This document shows positions 1-3,700 of a DNA stretch of 5,036 bases, in pieces. A model generated the notes under the pieces. That model was not told the origin of the DNA. It ran no database searches and saw only the letters and a program-made list of their open reading frames with translations. Position numbers and translations under genes: made by a program. The stretch is from an uncultured Collinsella sp. (GTDB lineage Bacteria > Actinomycetota > Coriobacteriia > Coriobacteriales > Coriobacteriaceae), in the NCBI GenBank assembly GCA_900757285.1, contig CAAENI010000167.1, positions 1-5,036 on the forward strand, given 5' to 3'. Numbering within the stretch: position 1 is the first letter of the stretch; every line of letters starts with the position of its first letter.

Positions 1-70
1 GGGCAGCACCCGGCTTCGACGGATCGGGAATCTGAGAAGCCTTGAATCGTTTTCCCTGATAATCGGACAT
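1..70 (-). CDS. Unrecognised protein, N-terminal 23 codons only (runs off left edge)
   Basis: An ATG at 68-70 is preceded by AAGGAG (75-80) with a 4-base gap, and the frame stays open to the window edge. The visible N-terminus begins MSDYQGKRFKAS and continues into a Pro/Ser/Lys-containing, polar stretch (IPDPSKPGAA). It is hydrophilic, with no signal peptide or membrane segment in the visible part. It starts 35 bases after the purE stop with no terminator-like hairpin between them, so it is probably co-transcribed with purE. The start lacks the N-terminal glycine-rich loop expected of the ATP-grasp enzyme PurK, the usual purE partner. I do not recognise the family. A disordered cytoplasmic head of a membrane or envelope protein would fit, but that is a guess. 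That this is a real gene is likely; its function is unknown. Confidence 0.7.
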   Translation of the reverse strand, partial: MSDYQGKRFKASQIPDPSKPGAA

Positions 71-105
71 GGCTCTCCTTATACTGCGGTGAAACGGCGG
101 AACGC

Positions 106-570
106 TTAGGCGTCAGCCATCTCCTGCTTCATCTTTTCGATAACCTTGCGGTACTCGGGGTCGCATGCGCCCAGAATCTGCGTGGCGTAAATGGCGGCGT
201 TCTTGGCACCGTTGATGGCCACACAGGCAACGGGCACGCCCGAAGGCATCTGCACCATCGACAGCAGCGAGTCCATACCACCCAGATCGCCCGTCTTCAT
301 AGGCACGCCGATGACCGGCAGCGGCGTAAAGGCCGCCACGACACCGCCCAGGTGAGCAGCCTTGCCGGCAGCAGCGATAATCACCTTGATGCCGCGGTCA
401 GCAGCAGTCGAGGCCCACTCATGGACCTTCGCCGGCGTACGGTGCGCGCTTGCAATCACGAGCTCATAGGGCACGCCTAGCGCCTCGAGCTCGGCGGTGC
501 AACCTTCCATAACGCCCAGATCGGACTTGGAGCCCATGATGATCCCGACAACCGGCTTCTGATCTGCCAT
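106..570 (-). CDS. purE: N5-carboxyaminoimidazole ribonucleotide mutase (PurE, class I)
   Basis: Cytoplasmic enzyme of de novo purine synthesis that interconverts N5-CAIR and CAIR (the AIR carboxylase catalytic subunit in older naming). The 154-residue product is the normal length for a single-domain PurE. Family motifs appear in order: the phosphate-binding GIIMGSKSDL near residues 9-18, SAHRTP near 41-46 with the conserved active-site His (about residue 43), AAAGKAAHLGG, TPLPVIGVP, and the substrate-loop region MDSLLSMVQMPSGVPVA. SAHRTP is the class I signature. The GK in AAGKAAHL, where enterobacterial enzymes have GG, is as I recall it in many anaerobic Firmicutes. I chose ATG at 568-570 because AGGAGGT (579-585) lies 8 bases upstream; an in-frame TTG at 574-576 is only 2 bases from that site. 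A terminator upstream separates it from the glycosidase gene, so it needs its own promoter. No purK is visible nearby. Confidence 0.97.
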   Translation of the reverse strand: MADQKPVVGIIMGSKSDLGVMEGCTAELEALGVPYELVIASAHRTPAKVHEWASTAADRGIKVIIAAAGKAAHLGGVVAAFTPLPVIGVPMKTGDLGGMDSLLSMVQMPSGVPVACVAINGAKNAAIYATQILGACDPEYRKVIEKMKQEMADA

Positions 571-578
571 AAACAAAG

Positions 579-585
579 ACCTCCT
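579..585 (-). promoter_or_regulatory. Ribosome binding site of purE
   Basis: AGGAGGT on the minus strand is a near-perfect anti-Shine-Dalgarno match. It sits 8 bases before the ATG at 570, and only 2 bases before the alternative in-frame TTG at 576. It therefore decides the start codon in favour of the ATG. Confidence 0.85.
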
Positions 586-636
586 GTTGAGAGCGGTGAC
601 GCGGCAAATCCGCGACCCTTAACTGCAAATAATTCA

Positions 637-642
637 AGTATA
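637..642 (-). promoter_or_regulatory. Candidate -10 element of the purE promoter
   Basis: TATACT on the minus strand, in the most AT-rich part of the spacer (TATACTTGAATTATTTG), is one mismatch from TATAAT. Seventeen bases upstream (660-665) the sequence is CCGAAC, a poor -35, so the promoter may be activator-dependent or weak. Transcription would start near 630, giving a 5' leader of about 60 bases. A small perfect GC hairpin (600-614, CGCGG/CCGCG around CAAAT) lies inside that leader. It is the only good -10 candidate between the terminator and purE. Confidence 0.45.
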
Positions 643-643
643 G

Positions 644-668
644 CCGCCGATGCCGATGTGTTCGGCGG
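644..668. repeat. 7-bp perfect inverted repeat over the purE promoter spacer; possible operator
   Basis: CCGCCGA (644-650) and TCGGCGG (662-668) are exact reverse complements separated by 11 bases. The repeat sits directly upstream of the candidate -10 and covers the whole spacer and the -35 position, where a repressor would block RNA polymerase. The arms are GC-only apart from one base each in a GC-rich genome, so a chance occurrence is possible. No U tract follows it, so it is not a terminator. Confidence 0.35.
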
Positions 669-725
669 GAGACGGAACGCTTTGCGAGATTAAGGCCGAA
701 GGGTCGGAGCTTTCCGCCTACATTC

Positions 726-769
726 AAAAAGCGTGCCCACCGTCCTTGGGTGGGACGGCGGGCACGCTT
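726..769 (-). terminator. Rho-independent terminator of the glycosidase gene
   Basis: On the minus strand a 17-bp stem (arms 753-769 and 729-745) with a 7-base loop (746-752) is followed by TTTTT (726-730, the first two T's pairing at the stem base). One position (759/739) is a G-U wobble in minus-strand RNA but would be an A-C mismatch in plus-strand RNA, and no U tract follows on the plus strand. It therefore acts on leftward transcription only. It begins 18 bases after the TAG at 788-790 and insulates purE from the upstream gene. Confidence 0.93.
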
Positions 770-787
770 GCTTAGCTGTTGCTGGGG

Positions 788-3700
788 CTACTTAGCCTTG
801 CTGCGACGATGGAAGAAAGCGCCGATCGCGGCGATGATGGCGCCAAGACCACCGACGGTCGCGACGGTCGCCGCCGTCTGGTCTCCGGTATTGGGAATCG
901 CCGAACCGTTCTTCTTGCTGCCCTGGGCCTTGTCGCCTGCGGGCTTGCCCGCCTGGTTGCCGCCGTTCGAGCCATTGCCGGAACCCTGGTTGCCCGAGCC
1001 GCCCTGATTGCCGGAATCGGCATCCTTGAGGCTCTCAATAGCCAGCTTGAGCTGGTCATAGGCCGCCTGGAGCTGGGTGTCGGAAGCATTCTCATCACCC
1101 AAGACGTCCTCGGCGTAGGTAATGGCATCCGTCAGGGCCTTGACAGACTCGGCCGTCTTGCCCCTGGTGTCAGTCTCCTTCGCCTGCTTGACCAGGGCCT
1201 TGAGCTGCTTCTTAGTCGGATTCTCGACCGGGGCCACCGGGGTCTTCTCGAGCGCGCCGCGGGCGCTCTCGAGCGCCCTGAGCGCCTGGTCGACCTCGTC
1301 CTGCGTGGCGTTCTTGTCGCTCAAGATGGCGCGGGCGCTCGCCAGGGCGTTCTCGAGCGCCGTCCAGGAGGCCTCGGTGTAGTCACCGGCCTTGAGGTCG
1401 CCGGCAGCAACCTCGGCATCAACCTTTTCGATCGCGGTAGCGAGATCATCCTTCGCCACCGGATCGGGGACGGCCGTACCGTAGAACTTGAGCTCCGCCA
1501 TGCTGCAGTAGGCATCAACGTTGCCACCGCCGGCGTGAATCACCTTGACGGTCACGTAGCGACCGCGCGCGGCGCCAAAGCTCATCTGTTTCCAGTCGCC
1601 ACGGTCGGTGAGTACGTGACCGTCGTTGTCGAAGGCAAACGTACCCATCGACACGGCGGTGCCCATCTCATAGCCGTCGGCAGTGTCGGAGACCAGTATC
1701 TCGGCCTCGAAGATATCGCCGTTGGTGCCGCCGTCCTGGCGCGGCAGGAATGTAACGTCGGTGAGATCGTAGTCGCGGCCCAGGTCGACACTCAGATACT
1801 GGGGCATACCGGTCCCATGGGCCCAGTCGCTGTGCCAAAGCGTCCGCTCGTCGCCGTCGAGAGCGTTGACGGCGTTGCTGCCCTCGTAGTCGGCCTCACT
1901 CGAGAAGCCGGCCACCTTGACGTTCTTGCGGTTCTCGGGCGTGTTGATGAGAATCTTCTCATCGACAGGGCGCATCTTGAGGCCGTCGATTGCCTTCTCG
2001 ATCTTGGCTGTGGCGTCTGCGACATCCTTCTTGCTATAGCTGCCTTGGCCGCCGTCGAGGAGCTTCTGAGCCGCCTCGACCGCAGTGGTGAGAGCTGCAT
2101 AGGAATCCTTGGTGTAGACGGACTCGCTGTAGCCCGCGGCCTTGGAAAGCGCTGCTACGAGCGCAGAGGTATCGACACCAGCCTTGACCTCGACCTCATA
2201 GGATGCGGTCTTGGAGGGGTCGAGTACCGACGCCACCGTGATCTTTGCCTTGCCGGCCTTGTTGGCACGCAGGTAGTAGCTCACGCTATCGCCAGCCTGA
2301 ACAGCGGAGACGCTTACCACAGAGGGGTCGGAGCTCTCGACCGTCACATAGGGGTAGCCAGCGCTCTCAGGCGTAGCCTTGGCGTCGACGGGCGTAATGT
2401 CGCCTTCAAAGAACTCGGTCTGGTTCTTGCCTAGCTCGACACCCTCGATGGCCTCGACACCCTGCGTGTAGTTGAAGTTGACCTCACGCAGTGTGAGCAT
2501 CTGGTCACCCGATGCCTCAAGCGGCGTGACCTCGACCTTGGTCGCCTTCTTGCCCTTGTTCTCGGCAGAGAGGCCAAAAGCGTAGCGAGCCCGGAAGGAA
2601 TCGTACTCCCCGCCCGCGAACTCTTGGGTCGAGCCATCCTCGAACGTCACGACAGCCTTGATCTTCTGCACGGTTCCGTTGCCACCGTTGCGGTTAACGA
2701 CCTCGACACTATCGAGTTTCGACGGCGTCTTAAATGCGAATGTCATCGTGGTGGGAAGCTTCACGTAACTCGGAAGCTTACCCTCGCTGTCCCAGTTGCC
2801 GCTCCAGTTCCATAGGAACTCAAAGCCGTTGTCGCCCTCGTTATTATCGAACAGCGCGTTATAGCTCTTCTGCTGGATAAGTTTCTCGACGTTGGTCCCG
2901 TCGTCGGTCGTGAGCTCATCGTTGGTCATCGTGATGTTGAAGGCGTCCTGACCGTACTCGGCGACCGTTGGCTGAGGAACATCCGGCATCGTCACCGTGC
3001 CGTCGCTCGCAAACTCAAGTGCGTCGCATGCCGGACCGATGAGCCAAGATGTCGAGGGCAGTTCGACCTTGCCGGCGGTCTTGGCCTTGAGCTTGAAACT
3101 CGCCACCGCGCCGGTACCGTTGTAGAGCTTGCCATCGCCGCGGTTGGCAAAGGCGAGATTGATAGTCTGCGTTCTGTCCGCGAACTGGACCTTCTCGCGA
3201 GACAGGTTCTCCATGCCGGCAGTCGAGCCGTCCTGCGCGATGCTCTCGGACACAAACTCGAACTGGTCGCTCTTGAAGTTGACGAGAGCGCCCAGGGCGT
3301 TGACGTTCTTGGCGTCGGCCGCATAGACATCAACGGTGATCTCATCACCGGCCTCGACCTCGGTCTTGCTCGGAATCACCGCGAGCGAACCTGCGACCTT
3401 TCCCTTTTGTTTAGTGCCGCCGTCAAGACCCGCCATGGTGAACGAGTAATCGTAGACGTCGTAAACGCCGTTATCGTTGAGGTCGGCGAAGTGGTCGCGG
3501 ATCTGCGAACCGAACGTCGGGGTATCGGGCTCGCGATTCTCGAGGCCCAGATAGTTCTTCATGTTGGAGTAGTCTCCGTCGGAGATCGTGGCCTTGTTGA
3601 GGTTGGAGCCCACGGCGAAGCCATCCGTGCCGTCGGTCTTGTAGATGGCAATCTCGGACGCGGAGAAGAAATTACCGACCGAGGCGAGCGGTGTCATGCG

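Noticed and set aside
571..576. Upstream TTG start giving PurE two extra residues
   Set aside because: It is only 2 bases from the AGGAGGT site, whereas the ATG at 570 has the ideal 8-base spacing and gives the expected N-terminus.
600..614. Small hairpin CGCGG-CAAAT-CCGCG in the purE leader as a riboswitch or attenuator
   Set aside because: It is a single 5-bp stem with no U tract and no conserved aptamer sequence. The leader is too short for a purine riboswitch.
464..727. Minus-strand frame of 87 codons over the purE start and upstream spacer
   Set aside because: It overlaps the purE 5' end in another frame and runs through the promoter and leader. Its Arg/His-rich translation resembles no protein.
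939..1012. Repeated GNQ/GSG codons as a CRISPR or tandem DNA repeat
   Set aside because: The repeats are short and imperfect and are explained by the low-complexity wall linker. There are no spacer-repeat units.
779..2434. Plus-strand open frame of 551 codons antisense to the glycosidase gene
   Set aside because: It lies wholly antisense to a well-supported multidomain protein, has no recognisable domain or ribosome site, and its Leu/Gly/Arg/Val-rich composition is what GC-rich coding DNA gives on the opposite strand.
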